Of a stretch of 64,000 nt of DNA, positions 24,678 to 35,705 are shown in pieces; position 1 is the first letter of the stretch; every line of letters begins with the position of its first letter. Location of the stretch: the NCBI RefSeq assembly GCF_043641665.1, contig NC_092181.1, positions 14,417,963 to 14,481,962 of the forward strand, written 5' to 3'. This DNA is from Enoplosus armatus (lineage: Eukaryota; Chordata; Actinopteri; Centrarchiformes; Enoplosidae). The position numbers and the translations under genes were made by a program. Under the pieces are notes generated by a model. It was given only the letters and a program-made list of their open reading frames with translations, did not search any database and was not told where the DNA came from.

Positions 24678-24721
<44 letters not shown>
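24676..24721 (+). repeat. (GC)4(AC)19 alternating tract
   Basis: GCGCGCGC followed by AC repeat; an uninterrupted alternating purine-pyrimidine run with Z-DNA potential. Confidence 0.96.
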
Positions 24722-24723
<2 letters not shown>

Positions 24724-25055
24724 ACGGTGGCAGGATGAGCAACATGATGAAGATTCCCCCAGGGCCAGAAGACATACCTCCTGCCCCAGCAGAGTGGGAC
24801 ATGTTGGGCTAAGCTCCTTGGGCAGAAAGCCTCAACTTATGAAGGACCACCACTAAGCACTCGACGGCTCACTTTAAGCTACGCGTGTGTGCATATATGT
24901 GTCAGTGTGTACAGATATGTGTGAGCCAACGTAACGGCGCTATTTTTCACATTTGTGCGTTTGTGTCTACGCTTACGCACGCAACTCCGTCCTCATGCAC
25001 GAGTCCACACTTGCATTCATTTGTCCCTGTGTATCTGTGTACTTGGGATTGTGTT

Positions 25056-25060
<5 letters not shown>

Positions 25061-25100
<40 letters not shown>
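25061..25100 (+). repeat. (GT)20 microsatellite
   Basis: Uninterrupted GT tract. Confidence 0.97.
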
Positions 25101-25102
<2 letters not shown>

Positions 25103-25980
25103 CAGCGGGCTGGGCAGAGTGTCCATAGCCGGTGTTTTATGGCTGCTGAGGTCTGATTACATTGGTGCGACTGGAGGGGTGAGCAGACTGGTGGTTCTAT
25201 CTGTCTTCTGTGTGGCTGACTGAACAGACACACAGTGAATGGAGATGGCTCAGCCAGAGACACTTGGCCTGCCTCCCAGAGATCTCACAGGGATACAGCC
25301 ACATAATGGATTCACACGAGGAAATGCACCCAATTCATACTTGATTTGCGAGTTGCATGTCTGTCGTTGAATTTGATTATTATTTAAGTTGAAAGTGTTG
25401 AACCCTGGTGGGTGGGGAGTTGCAGAATAAGGGATGTGCTTTTCACATATTTAAATCCATATATTACCACATTCTAAATACTTGTGTTGAATGCTTTTCA
25501 CTTGTGAAATAATGAATGTGTCCAGCAATCCCCAAAAATAAAGTTAGAATCAAGTGAGAATAGAGTTGGAAGACACTCAGACATGAAGTCACTGAGCTAC
25601 GCTATGCTGTATTAAAATTAAATACCGGAAAGAGTTAAAGGTTGCATAGGTATCTGGAAATCACTCACTTCTACTGAATTGTCAGATTCTAATTATGCTT
25701 CAATGACGAAGGTAATATTATGATTTAGCTTTTTATAAATCTCAGAACCCTAGAGATTAGCTTTTTGAGCTTTTTATGCATTTATCTGCATTCAAACTGT
25801 TGTCACTGTTGATGGCAGCCGACAGGTTCCGAGATTGACCTGCGCATCAATGGAGGCACTCGACCTGAGGTCACTGATGAAAATTGGATTTTAGGTATAT
25901 CTGCTGCAATAAATGTATTTTGTATTTAGTACGTCAAAATGTTTATGTTATGTGGTTATGTAACAAATGAATATCTGCTC

Positions 25981-26001
25981 ATATATATATATATATATAT
26001 A
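25981..26001 (+). repeat. (AT)10 microsatellite
   Basis: Self-complementary AT tract able to form a cruciform. Confidence 0.95.
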
Positions 26002-26275
26002 CTCTCAAATCAGTATCATCCTTATAATCTCATTTCTGGCTGGTTGTATTCTATTCTAATTAAGTCAATTCTTTGCTCCAAAGAGAGTCTGATCTTTATA
26101 TAGAATGAGGCCGTTTTTTCTAAGGTGTTCTTGCTTAATGATAACCATGGTGGCTTTATATAATACACAGAGGGATAAGGCAGAGGTAGCATGCTTTATC
26201 TTGTGACTATAAGTGTGCACTAGTAGGAAGCCCGCCGAGAGAGGGAGAAGTAACAGAGAGGAGGGAGGTAGAGAT

Positions 26276-26297
26276 GGGGGGGGGGGGGGGGGGGGGG
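26276..26297 (+). repeat. Poly-G, 22 bases
   Basis: Uninterrupted G run within purine-rich sequence; a site prone to assembly length errors. Confidence 0.95.
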
Positions 26298-26984
26298 TGC
26301 ATAAGGAGGACAGGAGGCTAGATGTTGTTACATTTACTGAGAAGTAGCTAAGCCCTTTGTGTGATGGGAATTTGGAGAAGAGAGAGGAGAAAGGACAGAG
26401 ACGGGGTGTGCATGAGAGAGCCACGCTGTGAAAGATGAGAAATGAGAAGGAAAAGAACGAAAATAAATAGACATGAAACCCAGAACGATCGAGGCGAAGG
26501 GGGAAGATGGAAAAGAGACACAGTGAGAGCTGGAGAGATGGACAGTGATGTATTGGTGTGCTGGGCAGTCCAGTGCAGGGAGTGCAGTGCAGGGTTACTC
26601 CCAGGTGTGTGCCATGTATGGAATTAGAGAGAACAATGTGGCGTAAAGTGATGAGGGAGTCTCAAGTGCCTGATGTTGTTTCTGTTCACTTCCACTGTAT
26701 CGGGAAGAATCACCTTCAGCCAGACACTATAGTGTGTGTGTTTATGTTTCAGAGAGTGAGAGAAAAAAAGGGTTAAGGACAAAGCAAAAGAGAGAAATAA
26801 GAGAACGATAATGAGGGGGGGGCGTGCACGTGAGTGTGTGTATAACTGAGTGCACGTGAGTGTGTGTGTGTGTATCTGATTTTATGTGCATCTTAAATGT
26901 GGTTGAAAACCAAGGCTTTAGGTTTTTAATCAGCCCCATCTGAGCGCTGTATGGGGACTCTGAGAAGCTTTCATGTAGAGTTTC

Positions 26985-27400
26985 TCTTTCTCACACACAC
27001 ACACACTCACACATATATACAAAGCATCCCCTCATGCCTTCTGTTCTAAATTTACACCTAACATGAGAGCAGGAGAGTGGGGGAGGAGCGAGGCGAGGTA
27101 CGGGAGTGAAGAAGGAAGAGAGGTACAGGACAGAAGTATGGAGACAGTGGGTGGGGAGAAGAGGAGAAGAGTGGAGGCAAAGTACACAGGAAACAAGCAC
27201 AAGGGAGGTAAAAGAAGCGTAGACAGAAATGACAAAGAAGCTAAACTAAAAGAAGAACAGAGGAGAGGAGACGAGAGAAGAGAAGGGGAGCCAAATTTGA
27301 TTTAGACAGCGGGCAAGAGAGATGGAGAGAGGGAGGGACGGAGAGAGTTGGATAGACAGGGAGGGAGGGAGGGAGAGGGACAGCGGTATATTAGTCAAGG
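26985..27400 (+). repeat. Purine-rich tract
   Basis: From about 27060 the plus strand is mostly A and G (GGAGGAGCGAGGCGAGG, GAGGAGAAGAGTGGAGG, GGGAGGGAGGGAGGG at 27360-27374). Frames through it are low-complexity. Confidence 0.8.
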
Positions 27401-28366
27401 TGTCCAGTCTATGTATTGCCTGCTGTGCAATACCACCCCTCTGATTTACTCTGCCGAGTGACTGATGAGAGGGAGGACGAGAAGGGGGGATGCAGAGATG
27501 AAGGGATGAGAGAGGAGGGAGGTCTCGCAACGAGCGTTTAGGCCAAATTAACGGCACCTCATAAATTAGACTAACAGCCAAAGCGGAGAGGCTGGAGGGG
27601 AGGGGCTGTGGAAGTGTGTGTGTGTATGTGTGTGTTTCTGTGTTTCTGTGTACACAACTAAGTATGTGTTGTGCATGTGTGTGAATGATGACATGTCAAG
27701 AGGGAACAATTTGAACCAATGCAAACAGATTACTCTCTGATAAAGTAGCGATATCCAACCGCTCACTCATACAAACACAATCTTCCCTTGATTACCACAC
27801 GTACTGAAGCGTTTTCTCCAGCATGATGCGCTCATAAACTGAAACAGCGGGGAGATTGTACACATAGAGGATACTGAATAGAAGTTGCCCACCTTTTCAC
27901 TCATGAAATGTTCTCACTTTTCCATCCTTGCATAAAGCACAGTTATTGTGAATAACTGTGAATTGTGTGAATTGTGAGTCTGACCAATAGATTTGGACAC
28001 ATCTGAATGCAACTGATAAAAATAACATTCAAATGCAACTCATTTACATTAGCGAATATGATTTGTTGGAAAGGTAATGCTGCATGGATTACACTTTTTT
28101 TTCAGTTTACACAAGGCTCCCTTTCATATAACGCTGAAATAAGGTAGCTCAGTACCTCCCTCTTCTCTCTTCATGTATGTTTTCTGTTACCGCTCAAGCT
28201 ACACGTATCAGAAAACCTCCCTTGTAAACGTTATTTATGTGACTCCCTTCACATTCTAAAGAAATGTTAACTCTGTCAGAAGTGCAGGCACTTGCCGATC
28301 GCTGTGTGATTACAGCAGTGCTTGACTGAGTGAGATACTAATACAAGCACACACATAAACACACAT

Positions 28367-28391
28367 GCGCGCGCGCACACACACACACACG
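28367..28391 (+). repeat. (GC)n(AC)n alternating tract
   Basis: TGCGCGCGCGC then AC repeat, similar in structure to the tract near 24.68 kb. Confidence 0.9.
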
Positions 28392-29220
28392 CAAACCCAC
28401 CCACACACCAATCTTGGCAGTGTAGAGTTGATGCTCAGAGTGATTAAAGTGGCGTGCTTCTGAGTGTGTCACCTGGGTGCTGCTGTATCTTAAATCAGGA
28501 CAGTGGGGCTCAGATTGGGTATTGACTGGTCCGCAGAAGTCTCCATCCATCACGCTGAGAAACGATAGCACAGAGGCCACACTGACGTACCCATATACCA
28601 CTGATGTTGCTCACTGGCTGGCTGAGGTGACGTAAGGTTAGGGTTATGGCATGAACCGTTATTTATACTGCATGGTAAGCAGGCAGAGCGCTGCGTCAGA
28701 GGCAGATGTGGACTGACAGGCAGCGAGTCTTCCGTCAAGATATGGATAAACACACACGTTCAGAAGCTAACACAAAGGCAGGCGCACCTGTGACAAACGC
28801 AGGCTGACAGACACATATGCTCAGACGCGCAGCACTTATCGCAAGAGATAAGACTTCCTTTTCTGTCTCTGTCCTGTTGTCTCTCACTCTCACACACAGA
28901 GAGAGAAAGAGAAAGAGAAACATACCCACAGACGTACCACTCTGTTTTGAGGGTCTGAGCAGCATCTTTTTGACTGTGTGCCTAATGATAATAAATGAGC
29001 CATCATGGGTGGGGAGGGAGGCACTAAGTCATCCCCTTCATCGACAGGAGGAAGACTGGGAGCCCCAAGGTCACCCCACTGTCAGCATCACTCTCCCTAA
29101 CGAGTCTTCTCGCTCTCTCACATGCACACGTGTGCATACACACACACAGGCAAAGTGGCACAAAGTGCACCGTGGCATGTTCACATTCATACACTGCACA
29201 CGCACACACAGACACAGAGA

Positions 29221-29245
29221 CACACACACACACACACACACACAC
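29221..29245 (+). repeat. (CA)n microsatellite
   Basis: Short CA tract preceded by CGCACACACAGACACAGAGA. Confidence 0.93.
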
Positions 29246-29370
29246 CAGAGACCACCTGGAAAAACGTGCTTCAAGATACTCCACTGTATTTATCTTCTAG
29301 ATACGTCTTATCTTTGTTTCTCTTTTTTTCACCAAGAGGTTATATCGAGCCTGGAAAGCGATCCCTATAA

Positions 29371-29660
29371 TTAAGTGGTTGCCAAACTATTTGGCATGAG
29401 ACCCCGTTAAAGATAAGCTATGTCTACTTGCAACCCCATATCACAGGTTACATATGCAGGCAATTCAAACACAGAATAATCATCTCAGACTGTTTCCTTT
29501 GAAGTATTTTCAAAAGCAAAGATTAGAGAAAGTTCATACAGAGTAAACTGAAGATGTATAGCAGAAATGTTGTTTGTTTTGTTTTTTTCCTATCTTGCTA
29601 ACCCCTCAGACTTATCTCCTGAGCCCTTGGGTTGTCTCCAACCCACTAGTCCCATTTTTA
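29371..29660. repeat. Decayed dispersed repeat with inverted, hAT-like ends
   Basis: The left side reads AAGTGGTTGCCAAACTATTT followed by GGCATGAGACCCC. The right side, GAGCCCTTGGGTTGTCTCCA and CCCACTAGTCCC, looks like a diverged opposite end in reverse. TAGTGGTTCTCAAACT-like termini are typical of hAT-derived repeats. Length is about 290 bp with no coding potential. Confidence 0.5.
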
Positions 29661-29980
29661 GACAGTTTTCAAGTTTCTCAGAAGAGGACAAAACTCTCCA
29701 TTAATTGGCAATAATTTGCTTGTAAACTAAAGAACATGTTAGGAGAGGCAAATTGCACTTTCCCGTCCTCTGGTAGCGCCCCTGCACAGTGTACAGAACA
29801 TCACCAGCCTGCCTTTCCCTACAGCAAAACAGCACCAGACCAGATCAGCTGAGGAAGACGCATTGCATAACTGCAACATGTCTTTACAACCCCCTGACCC
29901 TCCTGATTTCCGGCCCTCTCCCTAATGAGCTGCCATGCAATGTCATCTCTCAGAGGCTCAGATCAGAATTCAAATCTGAA

Positions 29981-29993
29981 GGGGGGGGGGGGG
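29981..29993 (+). repeat. Poly-G, 13 bases
   Basis: Uninterrupted G run. Confidence 0.93.
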
Positions 29994-30100
29994 CTGTACT
30001 AAAAATGTAAGTTTGTGGGAGAGAGGAGGCATCAGAGGAGGAAGACGTGTTGGAGGAACGAAGAGGAAGGTAGCGCTTTCAATGGTGGGAATTCTTTTAA

Positions 30101-30146
30101 CACACACACACACACACACATATATGTACACACACACACACACACA
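30101..30146 (+). repeat. Compound (CA)n/(TA)n microsatellite
   Basis: Two CA tracts separated by TATATGTA. Confidence 0.95.
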
Positions 30147-30387
30147 TGTGCGCATATAGATTACACGAGCACACATACATGCATGGGCACACACACACAC
30201 GCAGGCACAGGTTGCAAGTTTAGACTGGAGCTGTAGAAAGCTAATTTGCACCACATTGAAATGCATCTCAATTAAAGAGAAACACATTGAGGTGCCAGGG
30301 GAGGAGAGAAGAGAGAGATGTGAGAGAACGGGAGGGAGGAACGGGGTGTGAAACAGATAGTGTGTGAGAGTATGAGAGTAATAGAAA

Positions 30388-30406
30388 GGGGGGGGGGGGG
30401 GGGGGG
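30388..30406 (+). repeat. Poly-G, 19 bases
   Basis: Third long G run within 4.2 kb, all on the same strand. Confidence 0.95.
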
Positions 30407-30409
30407 TGA

Positions 30410-32100
30410 GCTCAACTGTATTTGGCAAGGGAAGAAGGGAGGGAGAGAGAAAGAGAGAGTGTTTTCATCTCCCTCTCTTGGAAAAACATCTCATTTTGGG
30501 ATGAATCAGATTTAGAAAGGGTGTTAGGAGGTTGAGGCGCAGCTAAAATCCTAACTAACTTCAACCTCGTTATCACCAGCTCTTTGGTTTGGTGCCAGCA
30601 CACCAGGGCTGTCCCTGCTATAACTGTGCGTGTCTGTGTGTCTGTGTGTTTCTGCTCAGATATTTATAAGCCCAAGGCCATGTACTGTATGACGGAATGG
30701 GTGGATATGTCCAAAACACAATAAGGTTTTACCTAAGTGTGTAGGCAAGTGTGACTGCATTAACGTGTTTGTGGTATTTTTATGAGAATGTGTCGAACGC
30801 TTTGTTTGTCATGTTTGTCCATGTTAAAAATGAGATAACATGCGTAAGTACATTCAAGTGTGCGTATGTGCCTGTTATGTGTGATTTAGTAAGTGTGCGT
30901 CTGAGAGAACAAACAACAACCAGAGGAAAGGCAAGAAAAAAACACACACACACACACACAATCTGTCACATCGAAATATCAGGATTGGCTTTGTATGCCG
31001 CTACCATTTTGCACGGACTGTCATGTTCTTAAGACTGCGATGATGCTGCCAGCCCACCATCTTAACAACAACTCCGAATACAAGTGGATCCATTCTTTCA
31101 TGCTGTCAAAAGACACTCAAGTTGTCTGCTTCTTGTAAGAGCCCTCTAACCCGGTGTTTGCCTCTGCTCCAATAAACTGTAAGTCACAGCTCTTAGTGAG
31201 TGAAGAGCATTCTGGGAAATCAAGTCCTTTTGATCTTATTCTGGTGTAAGATGTAGCGCCCTACTCCTGACTGCAGCTCTGTGTTATCACCATGATGTAA
31301 TGCAGCTAGCTCTCATTAAGAAGAGCCACCGTCACCGTCATCATCTTGACCGCCATCAGCGACACCGTGACGGCATATCATCTGAGAATACATCATTTTC
31401 ACCTGACCAAAAACTGATGGGGGTTGCATGATTGCCTGGCCGTGTCTACAATGAGGTTCAGAATGTCTACTGAAACATCTGTGTGAATCCCCGACCGAAA
31501 GTCATCTGAAGAGAGCACAGGAGGTATATTGAGGAGGGATGACATGGGACACTCTCCCACTGAAATAACTTTTCCTTTGATAGGTTATTGCATTTGCCTT
31601 AAATGTAGCTAGAAACATGAAATAAATTCTGATTATTAAATACCACCCACTGGTAGCGCATCACTTCTTCCTGTGCTCTCGCCGCAGCTGTTGGGCCGCT
31701 GCAAAAACTCAGCGGAGATATACTACAGTGGACCCTCAACTGCTGTCCAGCGATTTCCTCTCATGTTACCTGAGTTATAAGCCGCCTTCATATGCATTTA
31801 AGTCGGTGTTTGGTCAATCCTCTTAGCCTCCCCTTGTTTGTCTTGCAGCCGTGTAGCTAAGCTAAAATAAGCAGTGGCCTTCTTTCATATAAACCTCATG
31901 CTGGTGACAAGCATGTCAAAGCCACAAGAACTGACTGTGTATCAGTGAGGGCCCTGACAGCTAAATATAAGCTAAAAGAAAAACTGCTTACATGGGTTTT
32001 CCTCTTCCTCCAATACTTTGAGTTAGCATAATCTCTCTCTCTCTCCCTCTCTCTCTCTGTCCCTCTTTTCTTTTTGCTCACTTATTCTTTCCCTTGCATA
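30410..32100. other. Gene-free stretch
   Basis: Complex unique sequence with a short AC tract at 30941-30960. 31030-31860 is free of simple repeats and could include regulatory elements, but nothing specific can be named. Confidence 0.5.
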
Positions 32101-32120
32101 CACATGACTGAGCAGAGCTG

Positions 32121-32121
<1 letters not shown>

Positions 32122-32159
<38 letters not shown>
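32122..32159 (+). repeat. (CA)19 microsatellite
   Basis: Uninterrupted CA tract after a CT-rich stretch at 32030-32070. Confidence 0.97.
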
Positions 32160-32162
<3 letters not shown>

Positions 32163-32514
32163 CAAGACACACACATTCCTGGGTACATGCTTCACGATGA
32201 CGGCCCCATACTGTACATGGACAATAAAACACATCACCAAACTACTCAAACAACCTCCACGGGCACTTTGTCACGTCCTCTGTGTCTTTACGGCTTCTCA
32301 ATCTGCCCTTGATGACACCGCTTATGAGCCTTTAAGCGGCCCTCTGTTGTGCATGGGCTGACAGATCGAGCTGTCATTACATTAAGTAGGGACTCTCTAT
32401 TAGTGCAAATGGTGGCACATAACCAGATAATCGGCAGTGGACAGCAAGTGTGGCTATGTGGGAGGTGAGATGCTAACGGATGGTGTGTGGGAGAGTAATG
32501 TTTTATGTTGGAGG

Positions 32515-32745
32515 AAGTGTGATTTCTCCATTATAGACAGGCTTAATTGATAAACAGGACAATAAAAGCAGCAAATGGCCCCATAGATTTCTGCCTACAG
32601 CACAGCCAGCAGTACTGGAGGATGTCTCTACACATATAATGGGGAGCAGTGGCACTGACAATAATAGCATATTAAGTAGAGGCTTTAGAACAATATCAGA
32701 CAATGTCATTATTGTAGAGAAATAAAAGACTAATAAAATCCCTCT
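32515..32745. other. Complex unique island, possible conserved non-coding element
   Basis: About 230 bp of high-complexity AT-rich sequence (GGCTTAATTGATAAACAGGA, AATAATAGCATATTAAGTAG) just left of the CpG-rich patch. It shows no repeats; regulatory role is speculative. Confidence 0.25.
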
Positions 32746-32827
32746 CATAAAAAAAGGAGGGAAGCAGCACTTCCCTGAGGGATCCCTCAAATGTTTCTTT
32801 CTTCTCACACTCCTCACTCCTCTCACT

Positions 32828-32843
32828 CCCCCCCCCCCCCCCC
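32828..32843 (+). repeat. Poly-C, 16 bases
   Basis: Uninterrupted C run. Confidence 0.95.
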
Positions 32844-33148
32844 GTATTTTACTCTCCTCGCCCACCGTGATAGGAATACTGACTGATAATTGTCACAAAT
32901 GGCCACGTTTAATCTCCATGCATAATAAGCGACAACTTCGCCGCCGTGGGGTACACACACACAACAACTGACAGAGAGGAGCGAGCGAGCTGCGCTAAAC
33001 CACGCTGTCTTTTTCCTGCTTCTGGCGTGAGAGAGAGAAAAAAAACAACAAACAATCCATGAAATGCTTCTCTAAGTGTTCAGTGGTGATCATCATTTCA
33101 AATAGGACCAAAGTGCCCGGGTCAATTTAGACACGCCTGCTTTTTGAT

Positions 33149-33152
<4 letters not shown>

Positions 33153-33182
<30 letters not shown>
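33153..33182 (+). repeat. Poly-A, 30 bases
   Basis: Uninterrupted A run inside the CpG-rich patch; no recognisable retroelement precedes it. Confidence 0.95.
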
Positions 33183-33185
<3 letters not shown>

Positions 33186-33277
33186 GCACAACAAACCAGA
33201 AGCAGCACTTTCAAATGTTTTCCCCGAGAACGCAAAGGCTTAAAATCAAGCAACAAATGCGGCGAAAGTGTGCTCAC

Positions 33278-33390
33278 CAGAATATCCGGATGAGAGCTCG
33301 GTGTACGGAGAATCCCGAGGAGTTTCCCCTGTCTTTCTTCGCCCCAAGTTGAAGACAGCGAGCAGACGCGCTCCCACAGTCCCGACTGAA
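33278..33390 (-). other. Candidate 113-bp exon in the CpG-rich patch (minus strand)
   Basis: Read on the minus strand, CTTACCTTCCTTTGCAG ends at 33391 as a good 3' acceptor, and ATTCTG|GTGAGC at 33278/33277 is a good 5' donor. Two reading frames are open across the 113 bp between them, but neither gives a protein I recognise. On the plus strand the same patch has a strong donor AAGGAAG|GTAAGAGC at 33402/33403, so the direction of any transcript is unsettled. A 5' UTR exon is at least as likely as a coding one. Confidence 0.35.
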
Positions 33391-33700
33391 CTGCAAAGGA
33401 AGGTAAGAGCACATTGAGAAGAGAGAAAGCACGCCAGCCTATAGACTCTCTCATCCCGGGCGGCAATCGAGGTCAACCCTCCCCTCCCTCCCTCCCCACC
33501 CACCCAGACACCCACCCACCCAAAAAGTACATCAATAATTACACACGTTTAGCTCACTAATCCGGGTCTGTACCTCTTAAACGAGTCGGGATGACCACCA
33601 GAGAGTGAAAGAGACGGAAAAGAGGACCAGGCAAGGCAGCGGCTGTCAGATTTGACTTCAAACTGATGCTGACGATGCGCACCGAGATAAGCTCCGGAGG

Positions 33701-33743
33701 GGAGAGAGAGAGAGAGAGGGAGAGAGGGAGAGAGAGAGAGAGA
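33701..33743 (+). repeat. (GA)n microsatellite with GGGA variants
   Basis: GA repeat broken by GGG; marks the right border of the CpG-rich patch. Confidence 0.95.
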
Positions 33744-33984
33744 TCAGAGGTGCAGTAGTGAGAGACAGATTCAGAGAATTGAGTAAAACAAACCACCACT
33801 TAAAAGTTATTCAAGTAGGTCAAGATATGAAACAAAAACCACCTATGCATTATTGAAAACGTGCCACGTGAACTCATCAAAAGTCTTGATAAATAATTCC
33901 CAATTTTACAGAGGCACTCGAAGGCATCTGAGGTGCGTGTTTAAGGTTACAATACTACGATACTGGTGCTGTCAGCATGCACTG

Positions 33985-33985
<1 letters not shown>

Positions 33986-34017
<32 letters not shown>
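33986..34017 (+). repeat. (CA)16 microsatellite
   Basis: Uninterrupted CA tract. Confidence 0.97.
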
Positions 34018-34023
<6 letters not shown>

Positions 34024-35403
34024 TTATACAATTATTGTACACTCTTGTCTTGTAAATATTGTAGGCTGCTTATTTACATCATCAATAAAGGTCATTTGAA
34101 TATGAAAAAAAAAATGGGAGAACGAGAGAGAGTGATAACTTCAAACTGCATCTTCCTTCCTTCGTGGTCTTCAAGGTACAGTAGCGTCCTCAAAGAGATG
34201 ACCTGGGACTTTTTGGCGCACAGCCAGACTTACCTCAGGTGGTGGAGGCATCTCTAGAGAGTTGCAGCACTCGCAGCGTTAATCATCCACACATTCATTT
34301 GGTGAAAACCACAAATCTAAGATTGCTCAAGATTCCTTTCATATTTTGATGAATGTACTGCGGCAGATTTTTTTTCTCCTTTTACAGAGAAGAATACAGT
34401 AATGCAATGTTCCCTTTTAAAGACATGCCGTAAAATGAATGAATGAATACTTTCATACACTAATGGCAGCAGTGCTGGGCCACCTTGTCTGAAACAAAGA
34501 CCACCTTTTACAAACATCTTAAAAAGTCAGTTAACTTTTGTGCACAACAAATGCCACATATTCACTGAATTGATTATGAGACAACATCTGGGTGGCTTAC
34601 CACCTCAGCTACACAATTTCTGTTGGGGAAACCCTGCGTGTTCATTATAGAGACACGAGACAACAAAAAGGAAAGCAGGCAAAAAAACATACAACACTAT
34701 ATCCATATGTCAAACACAGTATCTCAGTATATAAATTTAACAAATTACACATACAAAGCTTTCACACGGTGATGACCTTCAACAACTGAACTTCAGAAAA
34801 CGCCTCATATGAGAACTTGTACTGCAGTCTACATATTATATGTCATGTTAAATATACTAGGATGTCGGGGGTTGTCGTAAAAAGTTAAACTCAACGTGGA
34901 CAGTAGAATAAAAGATGCATTTCATTCAGTCACCCTCATCCAAATCACACAGGGGACACTTTCTGTCCTCCTCTGGGACTGAGTGTAAGCGTCCAGTTCA
35001 CACAGCGAAAGGCAGGATGAAGATCTTAACTGAGCACAAATAGACCTGGTCAAATACTGCCGCATCATTACAGGAATATAACAACGATAGCAGGAGCTAA
35101 AAGCTACAAAAGAAATAGTGTAGGTGTAATATTTCTTCTTCTTTTTTTGGTGTGCGGCAACAGTGCCAACCACTGTAGTATTTCATTTTACTATTATTAT
35201 TTTGTATTTCACTTTAATATCAAATATTCTGCAGACAGAAGGTTTGTGTCCAATTTCCTGAATATCCTCCCTTTATTAACCACAATCTTGACTGCTTGGT
35301 TACGGCTGCTACGCTCAAGGTAAGAGTAGCAGACTTCTGCACACTCTCCCGCATGAGGACACAAAGAGAAGGAATGTGAGGACAGAGAAAAGGAGGTAGG
35401 ACA

Positions 35404-35405
<2 letters not shown>

Positions 35406-35439
<34 letters not shown>
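35406..35439 (+). repeat. (AG)17 microsatellite
   Basis: Pure AG tract; a complementary CT tract lies 230 bp to the right. Confidence 0.97.
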
Positions 35440-35446
<7 letters not shown>

Positions 35447-35662
35447 GATGGATGGAGTGAGTAGAAAAAGGGCAAAGTTCATGGTGAGATCCATGTCAGT
35501 TTCATGCTACCGTTCGTGTCCACAGAGAGAATGAGAGGGGAGAAAGGAGGAGGAGGAGGAGAATAATTCTAAGTGCTGAATCTTTTCTTTTCATATCTCA
35601 TTCCTGAGTCACCACTTCATCTGTCCACCTACCCCTAGCTCTCCTTTCCTGTCTTTCTCTCC

Positions 35663-35668
<6 letters not shown>

Positions 35669-35700
<32 letters not shown>
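35669..35700 (+). repeat. (CT)16 microsatellite
   Basis: Pure CT tract inside a CT-rich region (35610-35780), complementary to the AG tract at 35406. Confidence 0.97.

Positions 35701-35705
<5 letters not shown>

Larger units (their letters stand above)
32935..33720. promoter_or_regulatory. CpG-rich patch, candidate promoter region
   Basis: CpG is rare through most of the window but clustered here: I count about 17 CpGs in 33180-33480 and about ten more in 33540-33690. The patch is interrupted by a 30-base poly-A run and by C-rich CCCACCCA repeats, and ends at a GA microsatellite. Such a patch in vertebrate DNA is often a 5' end of a gene. No TATA box or clear initiator was singled out. Confidence 0.45.

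Noticed and set aside
28817..29374. 185-codon plus-strand frame
   Set aside because: It crosses GA-rich and CA-rich repeats; the non-repetitive parts show no recognised motif and no initiator context.
29970..30428. 152-codon minus-strand frame
   Set aside because: It bridges two poly-G tracts and a CA array; composition is low-complexity throughout.
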